Positions 8,393 through 16,954 are shown, counted from the first letter of the stretch. The stretch is DNA of 64,000 nt from Knoellia sp. p5-6-4 (GCF_029222705.1 NZ_JARGZF010000001.1:2228437-2292436); one strand, 5' to 3'. The notes: generated by a model from the sequence alone, not told the origin. Numbers and translations: made by a program.

Positions 8393-8935
8393 TCAGGCGC
8401 TGGGAGTCGCGAACGACAGCTGCGCCCGGTGGAACCCGTAGTGCTGGGTCGGGTAGTGGAAGACGTCCGCGACCGTCATCCACGGCGTGAAGAACGGGTC
8501 CCACTGAGGGGGGAAGGGCATGCCGCGGTGCAACGTCGACACCGGCAGGGCGTCGAGCGAGCGGTGCAGCGAGGCGAGCGTGCGGTCGAGCTGGCCCAGC
8601 ATGCGCCGCCGGTTGAAGACCAGCGCAGCCGCACACGTGCCGAGGTAGTTGACGACGTGGAAGGGGCGAGCGGCCGCGTCGAGGGCCGTGGAGAAGCCGG
8701 TGCCGACAGGCCTCGGCAGGCGGCTCACCACCCGCACCAGCGGAAGCAGCGCGCGCACCACCATGTAGCCGAAGACCATGTGGAAGAGCAGCTGCTCGTT
8801 GGTCCACCTCGTGCCGGTCGAGCCGCGCTCCAGGTCTGCGCTCGAGGCCGCCGCCAGAAGGCGTGCCAGGTCGTCGCGCGCCCACTGCATCTCGGCGTGC
8901 AGGCCGGCCCGGTCGACTGCGGGAACCGACTGCAT
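8393..8935 (-). CDS. DinB-family putative metal-dependent protein
   Basis: A 180-residue four-helix protein of the DinB/YfiT-like superfamily. The three metal-ligand positions are plausible: the His in NEQLLFHMVFGY near residue 51 and the pair in YPTQHYGFHRAQL near the C-terminus. The helical pattern LHAEMQWARDDLARLLAAAS and WDPFFTPWMTVADVFHY fits the family. Many relatives are uncharacterised thiol-dependent transferases or hydrolases. The ATG at 8935 is chosen because GGGAGG lies eight bases upstream; the longer frame has no such site. It converges on the FAD oxidase. Confidence 0.75.
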   Translation of the reverse strand: MQSVPAVDRAGLHAEMQWARDDLARLLAAASSADLERGSTGTRWTNEQLLFHMVFGYMVVRALLPLVRVVSRLPRPVGTGFSTALDAAARPFHVVNYLGTCAAALVFNRRRMLGQLDRTLASLHRSLDALPVSTLHRGMPFPPQWDPFFTPWMTVADVFHYPTQHYGFHRAQLSFATPSA

Positions 8936-9160
8936 CGGCCACCTCCCTCGGCGTCTTCGACCGCGTGTCCCGGGCTCGTCTGGGGTCCCAGGCTCGTCTG
9001 GGCTCGCCTTCCGGGCTCGTCTCCAGTCTGCGGCGCGGTGCCGGAGAGAATCCTGAGAAAGTCTTGGGGTCGGGCTGTCGATTCGCGGCTGCGCCGTTCG
9101 ACGTGAGGGTAGAGGCTGGGCCGGACGGGCACCGGCCACCACACGAGAGGAACGGACGAC

Positions 9161-9580
9161 ATGCGCTACATGGTTCTGGTGAAGGCGACCCCCGAGTCCG
9201 AGTCGGGCGCCATGCCCTCGGAGGAGATCTTCGAGGCGATGAACACCTACAACCAGGAGCTCGCCAAGGCGGGCGTGCTGGTGGCGGGGGAGGGCCTGCA
9301 CCCCTCGACGGAGGGCGCGCGGGTGCGCTTCGACGGCAAGGACCGCACCGTGCTCGACGGCCCGTTCGCCGAGACCAAGGAGCTCATCGCCGGCTTCTGG
9401 ATCTTCGACGTGAAGTCGAAGGAGGAGGCCGTCGAGTGGGTGCGCCGAGCGCCGATGCAGGAGGGTGAGCTCGAGATCCGCCGGGTCTTCGAGGCCGAGG
9501 ACTTCGGTGACGCGCTGCCCGAGCACATCAAGGAGTGGGAGGCGCAGGAGCGGGCCCGGCAGGAGGCTCGCCAGTCCTGA
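9161..9580 (+). CDS. DGPF-domain (YCII-related) protein, ECF42 partner
   Basis: A 139-residue protein beginning MRYMVLVKATPESE and carrying the family hallmark DGPFAETKELIAGFWIFDVKSKEEAVEW around residues 65-95. DGPF/YCII proteins have a ferredoxin-like fold and are usually encoded beside ECF42 sigma factors, as here with a sigma gene directly downstream. The exact role is unknown; the sigma factor is thought to control its expression. It has an ACGAGAGGAACGG-type binding site before the ATG. A strong hairpin lies between the two genes, so the sigma gene may be expressed separately or at a lower level. Confidence 0.88.
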   Translation: MRYMVLVKATPESESGAMPSEEIFEAMNTYNQELAKAGVLVAGEGLHPSTEGARVRFDGKDRTVLDGPFAETKELIAGFWIFDVKSKEEAVEWVRRAPMQEGELEIRRVFEAEDFGDALPEHIKEWEAQERARQEARQS

Positions 9581-9594
9581 CACCACCTCTGGTA

Positions 9595-9631
9595 TGCCGG
9601 TGGGTCGCCTGTCGTGGGCGGCCCACCGGCA
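9595..9631 (+). terminator. Strong hairpin between DGPF gene and sigma gene
   Basis: A 15-pair stem with one T-G wobble (9595-9609 with 9617-9631) and a 7-base loop, starting 14 bases after the DGPF stop. The 5' arm overlaps a copy of the dispersed octamer (9592-9599). Confidence 0.75.
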
Positions 9632-9646
9632 CGTTGTCCCCGGGCG

Positions 9647-11005
9647 ATGACCGGTCGGTTGCCACGGCGCGGGCGGGGCTGGTTGGTTGGTGGCGTGGAG
9701 GAGCCCCGTGACCTGGAGCCCCGTGACGAGAAGGCCTGTGAGGTCCGCCGCAGGGTGGAGGCGGTGTGGCGCATCGAGTCTGCGCGGGTGGTGGCCGGTC
9801 TGGCCCGGGTCACCCGCGACGTCGGGCTCGCCGAGGACTTCGCGCAGGACGCGCTCGTGGCGGCGATGGAGCAGTGGCCTGCGGAGGGTGTGCCCGACAA
9901 CCCGGGGGCCTGGCTGCTGTCGGTGGGCCGGCGCAGGGCGGTCGACTGGTTCCGACGACAGGAGACCCTGGCGCGCAAGGAGGTCGAGCTCGGCAGGGTG
10001 CTCGCGCTGTCGCTCGCGTCAGGTGATCTCCCTGGGGTCGCCGCCTTCGCGGCGGTCGAGGAGGACATCGAGGACGACCTCCTGCGGCTCGTCTTCACGA
10101 CGTGCCACCCCGTGCTCGCTCCCGAGGCGAGGGTCGCGCTGACGCTCCGGTTGCTCGGCGGGCTCACGACAGGGGAGATCGCGCGGGCCTTCCTCGTGCC
10201 GGAACCGACTGTCGCGCAGCGGATCGTGCGCGCGAAGAAGAAGCTCGCGGCGGCCGATGTGGGGTTCTCGGCGCCGGTGCCGTCGGAGTTCGCCGAGCGC
10301 CTGGGGTCCGTGCTGGAGGTGGTCTACCTCATCTTCAACGAGGGGTATTCGGCGACGGCTGGGTCGGACTGGCTGCGGCCGGAGCTGTGCCACGACGCCC
10401 TGCGGCTCGGGCGGGTGCTGACCGGACTCCTCCCGCGCGAGTCCGAAGTGTGGGGCCTGTTGGCACTCATGGAGATCCAGGCCTCGCGGGCGCGTGCCCG
10501 GTTGGGCCGTGACGGTGCACCGGTGCTGCTGATGGACCAGGACCGTGGGCGGTGGGACTGGGCGGCTGTAGGGCGTGGGCTCGCGGCTCTGGGAAAGGCG
10601 GAGTCGCTCACGGACTCCCTTGGCCCGTATGGCATCCAAGCGGCGATCGCCGCCTGTCACGCGCGTGCCCGCACGGCTGAGGAGACGGAATGGGCGCGCA
10701 TTGCAGCGCTGTACGGGCTGCTGGCCCAGATGACCAAGTCGCCTGTCGTGGAGCTGAACCGCGCTGTTGCCGTCTCCATGGCGTCGGGTCCGGAAGCGGG
10801 TCTGGCTGTGCTGGAGGGGCTTTCGAGTGAGAAGTCGCTCGAGGGGTACCACCTGGTGCCCGGGGTGCGGGGTGACCTCCTTGCGCGGCTGGGGCGTTCG
10901 GTGGAGGCGAGAGTCGAGTTCGAGCGGGCGGCCGGGTTGACGCAGAACGAGGTGGAGCGGCAGGTGTACCTGAGTCGGGCGGAGGCCTTGTCCACAGCGC
11001 CGTAG
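9647..11005 (+). CDS. RNA polymerase sigma factor, ECF42 group
   Basis: About 450 residues, with the two sigma domains near the N-terminus and a long C-terminal extension typical of ECF42. Region 2 is RVTRDVGLAEDFAQDALVAA followed by PGAWLLSVGRRRAVDWFRR. Region 4 is ARVALTLRLLGGLTTGEIARAFLVPEPTVAQRIVRAKKKL. The remaining ~240 residues (VVYLIFNEGYSAT, LALMEIQASRARAR, NRAVAVSMASGPEAGLAVLEGL) form the TPR-like domain that in this group is thought to replace an anti-sigma factor. The start is uncertain: ATG 9647, GTG 9695 and GTG near 9755 are all possible and none has a clear binding site. The 9614 GTG is unlikely because it sits inside the hairpin. Confidence 0.87.
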   Translation: MTGRLPRRGRGWLVGGVEEPRDLEPRDEKACEVRRRVEAVWRIESARVVAGLARVTRDVGLAEDFAQDALVAAMEQWPAEGVPDNPGAWLLSVGRRRAVDWFRRQETLARKEVELGRVLALSLASGDLPGVAAFAAVEEDIEDDLLRLVFTTCHPVLAPEARVALTLRLLGGLTTGEIARAFLVPEPTVAQRIVRAKKKLAAADVGFSAPVPSEFAERLGSVLEVVYLIFNEGYSATAGSDWLRPELCHDALRLGRVLTGLLPRESEVWGLLALMEIQASRARARLGRDGAPVLLMDQDRGRWDWAAVGRGLAALGKAESLTDSLGPYGIQAAIAACHARARTAEETEWARIAALYGLLAQMTKSPVVELNRAVAVSMASGPEAGLAVLEGLSSEKSLEGYHLVPGVRGDLLARLGRSVEARVEFERAAGLTQNEVERQVYLSRAEALSTAP

Positions 11006-11134
11006 CCGTCGTCACGCCGTCCACAGGTCGTCGGTCTGCGGTTGCGCTCATCGAGGTCGTATTCCGTCGAATTCCGTTGCGCGGCAATGGCTTCCGATGA
11101 CGTCGCGCTCGGTTGGGCTGTCGGCGGTCCCCTC

Positions 11135-11140
11135 TACTGT
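11135..11140 (+). promoter_or_regulatory. -10 box for leaderless DUF222-HNH gene
   Basis: TACTGT, 7 bases before the ATG at 11148. This spacing favours ATG 11148 over the upstream ATG at 11097. Confidence 0.55.
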
Positions 11141-11147
11141 TGTCGTC

Positions 11148-12461
11148 ATGGAGGGGAGCCCGGCTCAGCCGCTGAGCATCTCTGAGCACCGCGAGCGGAT
11201 CGCGGCGGCTCACTCCTCGCTGTCCGCGCTGGGTGACGTGCTGTGGCAGGTGCCCTCGGGCGGCGGTCCCGACGGCCTGGCCGGTCTGCTGTCGGAGGTC
11301 GATGCGCTCAGTGTGGCCTGCGGCACCGCGATGGTGGCGGTGGTCGGTGAGGCCATGGACCGGGGTGAGACCTCCGGGGGTCCGGCGGCGATGTCGATGA
11401 CCCAGTGGGTGCGCCACCACGCGCCGTCGACGAGGGCCGGTGGCGCGGGGACCATCGTCAGCGTCGCGCAGGCGTTCCACAAGCAGGTCAACGCCCCCGT
11501 GAAGGAGGCCCTCGACGCGGGCCGGCTGCCGGTGACGTCCGCGGCGGCGGTGGTGTCCGAGTTCGAGAAGCTGCGGCCGCTGCTCGCCGAAGGCGCCGAG
11601 CCGCACGTGCTGGAGGGGCTCGTCGGCCTGGCCGCCGAACAGGGCCCACGGGCCTGCCGGCAGCTGCGCCCGGCGATGCTGGCCCGCTACGGGCTGAACG
11701 ATGTCCTGCAGGACCAGCAGAACCTGGGCAAGGCGTTCGTCTCGCTGTCCCAGCCGCGGGACGCCGGCGCCGACACCTTCGAGTACCGGCTGACCCTCGA
11801 CGTCGAGGGCAAGGCAGTCCTGGAGGCGGCGTTGGGGCCGTTGTCGGCGCCGAAGCCGGTCGACGGGGAACGCGACCTGCGCTCCTCGGACCGGCGCCGC
11901 GGCGACGCCCTGGTGACGTTGGTGAGGCGGGCGGTCGCGGCCGGGGACGAGGTCGGCAGGACCAACAAGACGACCCTGCTGCTGACCATGGACTGGGAGT
12001 CCCTGCGCGACGGGCTCGGGGCGGCGACCACCCTGGGCGGGCTCGACGCCGGCACCCACCTCGCCCCCGAGACGGTCCGGCGGCTGTGCTGTGACGGGTC
12101 GGTCGTCCCGATCGTGCTCGGCGGCAAGGGTGAGGTCGTGGACTGGGGCCTGGAGAAGCGGTACTTCACCGATGCCCAGACCAAACGGCTCTGGCTGCGC
12201 GACGGGGGCTGCACCTACCCGGGTTGCGACGCGCCGCCGCAGTGGACCGACGCCCACCACCTTGTCCACTGGGCAGACCTCGGCCCCTCGGACCTCTCGA
12301 ACGCTGCACTGCTGTGCGAGCGGCACCACACGATCGTGCACACCCGCCGCCACGCCGGTCGGGTCGTCAACGACACCGACGGGGAACGGGTCGAGTGGGA
12401 CCTCACCCGCGGCTCCTACGACGCGCTCCTCGCGAGACGCGCCGCGCAGGAGCCAGCGTGA
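11148..12461 (+). CDS. DUF222 / HNH endonuclease-signature protein (13E12 repeat type)
   Basis: A 437-residue protein of a family present in many copies in actinobacteria. The N-terminal ~290 residues are the DUF222 helical domain (EVDALSVACGTAMVAVVGEAMDRG, LGLAAEQGP.. pattern, RLTLDVEGKAVLEAALGPL). The C-terminal HNH domain shows DGGCTYPGCDAPPQWTDAHH, then LVHWADLGPSDLSNAALLCERHHTIVH, with two zinc-binding Cys, the catalytic His pair and the final Asn/His of the HNH motif intact. It is predicted to be a nuclease, but its substrate and biological role are unknown. The start at 11148 is chosen from the TANNNT-N7-ATG arrangement. Confidence 0.88.
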   Translation: MEGSPAQPLSISEHRERIAAAHSSLSALGDVLWQVPSGGGPDGLAGLLSEVDALSVACGTAMVAVVGEAMDRGETSGGPAAMSMTQWVRHHAPSTRAGGAGTIVSVAQAFHKQVNAPVKEALDAGRLPVTSAAAVVSEFEKLRPLLAEGAEPHVLEGLVGLAAEQGPRACRQLRPAMLARYGLNDVLQDQQNLGKAFVSLSQPRDAGADTFEYRLTLDVEGKAVLEAALGPLSAPKPVDGERDLRSSDRRRGDALVTLVRRAVAAGDEVGRTNKTTLLLTMDWESLRDGLGAATTLGGLDAGTHLAPETVRRLCCDGSVVPIVLGGKGEVVDWGLEKRYFTDAQTKRLWLRDGGCTYPGCDAPPQWTDAHHLVHWADLGPSDLSNAALLCERHHTIVHTRRHAGRVVNDTDGERVEWDLTRGSYDALLARRAAQEPA

Positions 12462-12506
12462 CCCCGCCCCACACCTCGCCGGAGACGGCGGGGCCACAGG
12501 CATGTC

Positions 12507-12521
12507 CAGCGGTTGCCGCTG
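12507..12521. terminator. Weak hairpin between convergent genes
   Basis: CAGCGG-TTG-CCGCTG lies between the HNH gene and the convergent LigD-type gene. The stem is short and its terminator role is tentative. Confidence 0.3.
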
Positions 12522-12575
12522 ACGGCTGGCCCGGCGCAGCCCGGCGCCATACCCCGCGGCGAGCGAGGGGAGCCC

Positions 12576-13571
12576 TCAGCGCTTCGCCGAGTCGTTGCCC
12601 GTCTCGTTCGGGCCGCCGGGGTCCTCGACGCCCTCCCGCTCGTCGCGGTCGGCCCACTCCAGCAGCGGCCTGATGTCGAAGACGGCCTCGTCGATCCCGG
12701 CGTGGAGGTCGCCGAGGGCGGCATACCGCTCGGGCACCGTCGCGATGGTGAGGTCGCGCGGGTTGGCGTCGTCGACCTCGTCCCAGCGGATGGGCGTCGA
12801 GACCGTGCCCTCGGGGTTGCCGCGCACGGAGTAGGCGCTGGCGATCGTGTGGTCGCGGGCGTTCTGGTTGTAGTCGACGAACACCAGCGACGGGTCGCGG
12901 TCCTTGCGCCACCAGGTGGTGGTGACGTCGTCGGGGGCGCGACGCTCGACCTCGCGGGCAAACGCCAGCGCCGCGCGCCGCACGTCCTTGAACCCCCACT
13001 CGGGCCTGATCCGCACGTAGACGTGCAGGCCGTTGCCGCCCGACGTCTTCGGCCAGCCGGTGGCACCGAGCTCGTCGAGCACCTCGTGGGCGACGTGGGC
13101 GACCCGGCGTACGCGGTCGAAGGGCGCCTCCGGCATCGGGTCGAGGTCGATGCGCCACTCGTCCGGCTTCTCGGTGTCCGCGCGCCGGCTGTTCCACGGG
13201 TGGAACTCCACCGTCGACATCTGCACGGCCCAGATCACGTGCGCCAGCTCGGTGACGCAGAGCTCGTCGGCGGTGCGGTTGTACCGCGGAAAGTGCACTC
13301 GCACCGTCTCGAGCCAGGGTGGGGCGCCGTGCGGCACGCGCTTCTGGTGCACCTTCTCGCCGGCGATCCCCTCCGGGAACCGGTGGAGCATGCACGGCCG
13401 CTCGCGCAGCGCGTTGACGATGCCGTCGCCGACCGACAGGTAGTAGTTGACGAGGTCGAGCTTGGTCTCACCACGGGCAGGGAAGTAGACGCGGTCGGGG
13501 TTCGAGATGCGCACGTCGCGGTCGCCGACCTCGATCTCGATGGCAGGCGACGAAGCCTTGGAGGGCGCCAT
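12576..13571 (-). CDS. Stand-alone LigD-type polymerase (primase-polymerase) domain protein
   Basis: A 331-residue protein covering only the polymerase domain of bacterial DNA ligase D, which in end joining adds ribonucleotides or fills gaps. Family motifs: SNPDRVYFPARGETKLDLVNYY at residues ~22-45, HRFPEGIAGEKVHQKRVP, then WRIDLDPMPEAPFDRVRRVA with the catalytic DxD near residue 140, GNGLHVYVRI, and ASAYSVRGNPEGTVSTPIRWDEV. There is no ligase or phosphoesterase domain and no ku gene nearby, so it resembles the separate Prim-Pol proteins of mycobacteria. The ATG at 13571 follows TAGGTT by 7 bases, a leaderless arrangement. Confidence 0.9.
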   Translation of the reverse strand: MAPSKASSPAIEIEVGDRDVRISNPDRVYFPARGETKLDLVNYYLSVGDGIVNALRERPCMLHRFPEGIAGEKVHQKRVPHGAPPWLETVRVHFPRYNRTADELCVTELAHVIWAVQMSTVEFHPWNSRRADTEKPDEWRIDLDPMPEAPFDRVRRVAHVAHEVLDELGATGWPKTSGGNGLHVYVRIRPEWGFKDVRRAALAFAREVERRAPDDVTTTWWRKDRDPSLVFVDYNQNARDHTIASAYSVRGNPEGTVSTPIRWDEVDDANPRDLTIATVPERYAALGDLHAGIDEAVFDIRPLLEWADRDEREGVEDPGGPNETGNDSAKR

Positions 13572-13578
13572 GCGCCCC

Positions 13579-13584
13579 AACCTA
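13579..13584 (-). promoter_or_regulatory. -10 box for leaderless polymerase gene
   Basis: TAGGTT on the minus strand, 7 bases before the ATG at 13571. Confidence 0.5.
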
Positions 13585-13777
13585 GACCGCGGATGCCGTG
13601 CCGGCACCCGATCCCTCCTGGTTCCGGGCGCATCGACCGGACCCCAAAGCCCTCGACCCGACTGGTCGCCGACCCCCTGCCGCCGCGTCACCCCGTGGTC
13701 ACCTCGGCGCAAGGTGCGCACGGCAGCGTGCGAGGTGCAGGACCAACCGAATCGCCCTCACCTTCAGGAGACCGACC

Positions 13778-14665
13778 GTGCGCCATCCGCGCCTGCACGT
13801 CCTTGCAACCACCGCCGCCGTCGTCACCCTCACCGTGTCCGCCGCTCCCGCGTCGGCGGCTTCGGTGTCGGAGGAGCCCGACATGGTCCGTGTCGTCAAC
13901 GTCGCCCACCGCGGCTCCAGCGCCGAGGCCCCGGAGAACACGCTGGCCGCCTTCCGTCTCGGCATCGAGCAGGGCAGCGACCTCATCGAGAGCGACGTCC
14001 AGCGCTCCAAGGACGGCGCCCTCGTGCTGATGCACGACACCACGTTGACCCGCACGACCGACGTCGAGCAAGTCTTCCCCGACCGCTCACCGTGGCGGGT
14101 CAGCGACTTCACCCTGACCGAGATCAGGCGGCTCGACGCCGGCTCGTGGAAGTCGCCGGAGTTCGCCGGTGAGCCGGTGCCGACCCTGGCCGAGATGGTC
14201 GAGGTGGTGCGCCCGAGCCGCTCCGGCATCCTCATGGAGATCAAGGCGCCGCACCTCTACCCTGGCATCGAGGCCGAGGTGGCGGACGAGTTCGACCGGT
14301 TCCCCGGCTACGTCGCTTCGGCCACGGCGGCCGACCGGCTCGTGGTGCAGAGCTTCGACTGGGAGTCGATGCGGCGCTACAAGCAGGAGCAGCCGGAGGT
14401 CCCCGTGGGCCTGCTCGGTACCCCGAGCCCGTCACAGCTGCCCGAGCTCGCGCTCTGGGCAGACCAGATCAACCCCAACTTCCGCAGCTTCGACGCCGCC
14501 TACGTCGCACGGGTGCACCAGCTGGGCATGGACGTGCTCACCTGGACCGTCGACGGGGAGGCCGACATGGGGGCCGTCGTCGACCGCGGCGTGGACGGCG
14601 TCATCACGAACCGCCCGAGCGTCCTCGAGGACGTGCTGCGCGACCGGCTGGCCAGCACCGCCTGA
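13778..14665 (+). CDS. Secreted glycerophosphodiester phosphodiesterase
   Basis: A 295-residue exported enzyme that should cleave glycerophosphodiesters to glycerol-3-phosphate and an alcohol. A Sec signal peptide spans about residues 1-27 (RHPRLHVLATTAAVVTLTVS then AAPASAAS, cleavage after SAA). The GDPD TIM barrel follows: VAHRGSSAEAPENTLAAF carries the catalytic His-Arg and the metal Glu, ESDVQRSKDGALVLMHDTTLTRTT the second Glu, Asp and His, ILMEIKAP the metal Glu-Lys, and LTWTVDGEADM and GVDGVITNRP close the barrel. The GTG start at 13778 has CAGGAG eight bases upstream. It probably acts outside the membrane to recover phosphate or glycerol from lipids. Confidence 0.92.
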   Translation: MRHPRLHVLATTAAVVTLTVSAAPASAASVSEEPDMVRVVNVAHRGSSAEAPENTLAAFRLGIEQGSDLIESDVQRSKDGALVLMHDTTLTRTTDVEQVFPDRSPWRVSDFTLTEIRRLDAGSWKSPEFAGEPVPTLAEMVEVVRPSRSGILMEIKAPHLYPGIEAEVADEFDRFPGYVASATAADRLVVQSFDWESMRRYKQEQPEVPVGLLGTPSPSQLPELALWADQINPNFRSFDAAYVARVHQLGMDVLTWTVDGEADMGAVVDRGVDGVITNRPSVLEDVLRDRLASTA

Positions 14666-14753
14666 CCCGTCCGATCACGCCTGACCCCGCGCCGGCGCTT
14701 CCCAGCGGGCAGGCGATTCCCGGACATCACGGACACGCCTCGCCGGCAACGCT

Positions 14754-14789
14754 CGACAGGGTGGCAGTGACGTTCCTGCCGCCCTGTCG
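14754..14789. promoter_or_regulatory. Dyad operator overlapping the gabT promoter
   Basis: 14-base arms CGACAGGGTGGCAG (14754-14767) and CTGCCGCCCTGTCG (14776-14789) are complementary except one T/G position, with an 8-base gap. The right arm overlaps the expected -35 position of the leaderless gabT promoter, so a dimeric regulator bound here could block transcription. Confidence 0.55.
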
Positions 14790-14807
14790 ACGCGTCTCGC
14801 TGCCGCC

Positions 14808-14813
14808 TATGAT
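14808..14813 (+). promoter_or_regulatory. -10 box for leaderless gabT
   Basis: TATGAT, close to consensus, 6 bases before the GTG at 14820. The expected transcription start coincides with the start codon. Confidence 0.65.
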
Positions 14814-14819
14814 CGAGCG

Positions 14820-16151
14820 GTGATCGAGCAGAAGCGTGTCCTCACCACCGCCATCCCCGGCCCCAGGTCGCAGGCCCTGCACGAGCGCAAGCTCGCCGCG
14901 GTCTCCGCGGGTGTCGGCACCGGGCTCCCGGTGTACATCGAGAAGGCCGCCGGCGGCATCCTCGTCGACGCGGACGGCAACCAGCTCATCGACTTCGGGT
15001 CGGGCATCGCCGTCACCACGGTGGGCAACGGCAACCCGCGGGTCGTCGAGGCGGTGCAGCGCCAGATCCAGGACTTCACGCACACCTGCTTCATGGTCAC
15101 GCCCTACGAGGAGTACGTCCTCGTGGCAGAGGCGCTCGCCGAGCTGACCCCCGGCGACCACGCCAAACGCTCGGCGCTGTTCAACTCCGGGTCCGAGGCC
15201 GTCGAGAACGCCGTCAAGGTGGCCCGTCACTTCACCGGCCGCCAGGCCGTGGTCGCGTTCGACCACGCCTACCACGGGCGCACCAACCTCACCATGGCGC
15301 TGACCGCGAAGAACATGCCCTACAAGCACCGCTTCGGGCCGTTCGCCAGCGAGGTCTACCGCGTGCAGATGGCCTACCCCTACCGCTGGCCCACCGGCGC
15401 GGAGCGCTGCGCCGACGAGGCGTTCGAGACGTTCGTCTCCGACGTGCACGCCCAGGTCGGCGAGGACAACACCGCGGCCGTGATCCTCGAGCCGATCCAG
15501 GGAGAGGGCGGCTTCATCGTCCCGGCTCCCGGCTTCGTGAAGAAGGTCGCCGACTGGTGCCGCGAGCACGGCATCCTCTTCATCGCCGACGAGGTGCAGA
15601 CCGGCTTCTGCCGCACCGGCGACTGGTTCGCCTCCGAGCACGAGGACGTCGTGCCCGACCTCATCACCACCGCCAAGGGCATTGCCGGCGGTATGCCGCT
15701 CGCGGCGCTCACGGGGCGCGCGGACGTCATGGACGCCATCCACACCGGTGGCCTGGGCGGCACCTACGGCGGCAACCCCGTGGCCTGCGCCTCGGCGCTC
15801 GCGGCGATCGAGACGATGAAGGCCGACGACCTGTGCGGCCGGGCCAAGGCGGTCGAGGCGCTCTTCGTGCCGCGACTGCAGGCCCTCGCCGAGAAGTACG
15901 GCGTCATCGGCGACATCCGTGGCCGTGGAGCGATGCTCGCCGTCGAGCTGGTCAGCGACCGGGAGAAGAAGACGCCGGATGCCGACCTCACCGGGCGGAT
16001 CAACAGGTACTGCCACGGCGAAGGCCTGGTGACCCTGACCTGCGGCACCTTCGGCAACGTCTTCCGTTTCCTGCCCCCTCTCGCGGCCTCCGACGAACTG
16101 CTCTCCGAGGGCCTCGACATCCTCGAGGACGCCTTCGCGAACTGCGTCTGA
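14820..16151 (+). CDS. gabT: 4-aminobutyrate aminotransferase
   Basis: A 443-residue PLP enzyme (class III aminotransferase) that transfers the amino group of GABA to 2-oxoglutarate, giving succinate semialdehyde. Recognised from GGILVDADGNQLIDFGSGIAV, LFNSGSEAVENAVKVARH, AYHGRTNLTMALTAK, LEPIQGEGGFIVPAPGF, FIADEVQTGFCRTG, and LITTAKGIAGGMPLAALTGR, whose Lys (about residue 286) binds PLP. The C-terminal LTCGTFGNVFRFLPPL is typical of GabT. The length is normal. It is leaderless from GTG 14820. The next gene, a dehydrogenase 5 bases away, may handle the product or a related substrate. Confidence 0.93.
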   Translation: MIEQKRVLTTAIPGPRSQALHERKLAAVSAGVGTGLPVYIEKAAGGILVDADGNQLIDFGSGIAVTTVGNGNPRVVEAVQRQIQDFTHTCFMVTPYEEYVLVAEALAELTPGDHAKRSALFNSGSEAVENAVKVARHFTGRQAVVAFDHAYHGRTNLTMALTAKNMPYKHRFGPFASEVYRVQMAYPYRWPTGAERCADEAFETFVSDVHAQVGEDNTAAVILEPIQGEGGFIVPAPGFVKKVADWCREHGILFIADEVQTGFCRTGDWFASEHEDVVPDLITTAKGIAGGMPLAALTGRADVMDAIHTGGLGGTYGGNPVACASALAAIETMKADDLCGRAKAVEALFVPRLQALAEKYGVIGDIRGRGAMLAVELVSDREKKTPDADLTGRINRYCHGEGLVTLTCGTFGNVFRFLPPLAASDELLSEGLDILEDAFANCV

Positions 16152-16156
16152 CGAGG

Positions 16157-16954
16157 GTGTTGCTGCCCGCGTCGTTCGACCTCACCGGCCGCGTCGCGGT
16201 CGTCACCGGGGCGGGCAGCCCCACCGGCATCGGGTATGCCGCCGCACGCCACCTCGGCCTCCTCGGCGCCACCGTGGTGCTCGGCGCCACGACCGACCGG
16301 GCGCACGAGCGGGTGGCCGAGCTGGTGGCCGAGGGCATCGCGGCGCACGGCTTCGTCGGTGACCTGACCGACCCCGCGACCGCCGAGCGGTCGGTGCGAC
16401 AGGCCCACGAGGCCCACGGACGCGTCGACGTCGTGGTCAACAACGCGGGCATGGTCTCGACCACGGACCCCGACTATCTCGAGGGCGACCTGCTCGTCAC
16501 GACCCCGCAGCGCTGGGCGGAGTCGCTGCGGCGCAACCTCGACACCGCCTACCTCGTCACCCGCGCGGCCCTGCCCCTCCTGCGCGAGAGCGGCCGGGGC
16601 CGCGTCATCACGGTCGCCAGCGTCACCGGCGCGGTGATGGCCATGCGGGGTGAGGTGGCGTATGCCGCGGCCAAGGCGGCGCTGGTCGGTCTCACCAGAG
16701 CTCTCGCCGTGGACGAGGCGCGGCACGGCATCACGGTGAACGCCGTTGCGCCGGGCTGGATCTCGACAGGCTCGCAGACCGAGCACGAGATGGCCGAGGG
16801 GCTGGTGACACCCAGCGGTCGCTCGGGCACGGCCGACGAGGTCGCCTCCGCCATCGCGTGGCTGGCCACCCCGGGCGCCGCCTACGTCAACGGCCAGGTG
16901 ATCGTCGTCGACGGCGGCAACTCGGTGGCAGAAGAGCGCGCCCTGCCCCGCTGA
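16157..16954 (+). CDS. Short-chain dehydrogenase/reductase
   Basis: A 265-residue classical SDR. It has the nucleotide-binding VVTGAGSPTGIGYAAARH (TGxxxGxG with a Pro-Thr insertion), NNAG at about residue 95, the catalytic Ser in ITVASVTGA, and YAAAK (Tyr-x-x-x-Lys) at about 170-174. The C-terminus VNGQVIVVDGGNS is standard. The start is inferred as GTG 16157, five bases after the gabT stop; the binding site is weak (GACGAGG), so translation may depend on coupling to gabT. The link to gabT suggests reduction of a semialdehyde or a keto acid, but the substrate is unknown. Confidence 0.82.
   Translation: MLLPASFDLTGRVAVVTGAGSPTGIGYAAARHLGLLGATVVLGATTDRAHERVAELVAEGIAAHGFVGDLTDPATAERSVRQAHEAHGRVDVVVNNAGMVSTTDPDYLEGDLLVTTPQRWAESLRRNLDTAYLVTRAALPLLRESGRGRVITVASVTGAVMAMRGEVAYAAAKAALVGLTRALAVDEARHGITVNAVAPGWISTGSQTEHEMAEGLVTPSGRSGTADEVASAIAWLATPGAAYVNGQVIVVDGGNSVAEERALPR

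Noticed and set aside
12576..13571. Complete non-homologous end-joining locus
   Set aside because: Only the polymerase-domain protein is present; no ku or ligase gene is adjacent.
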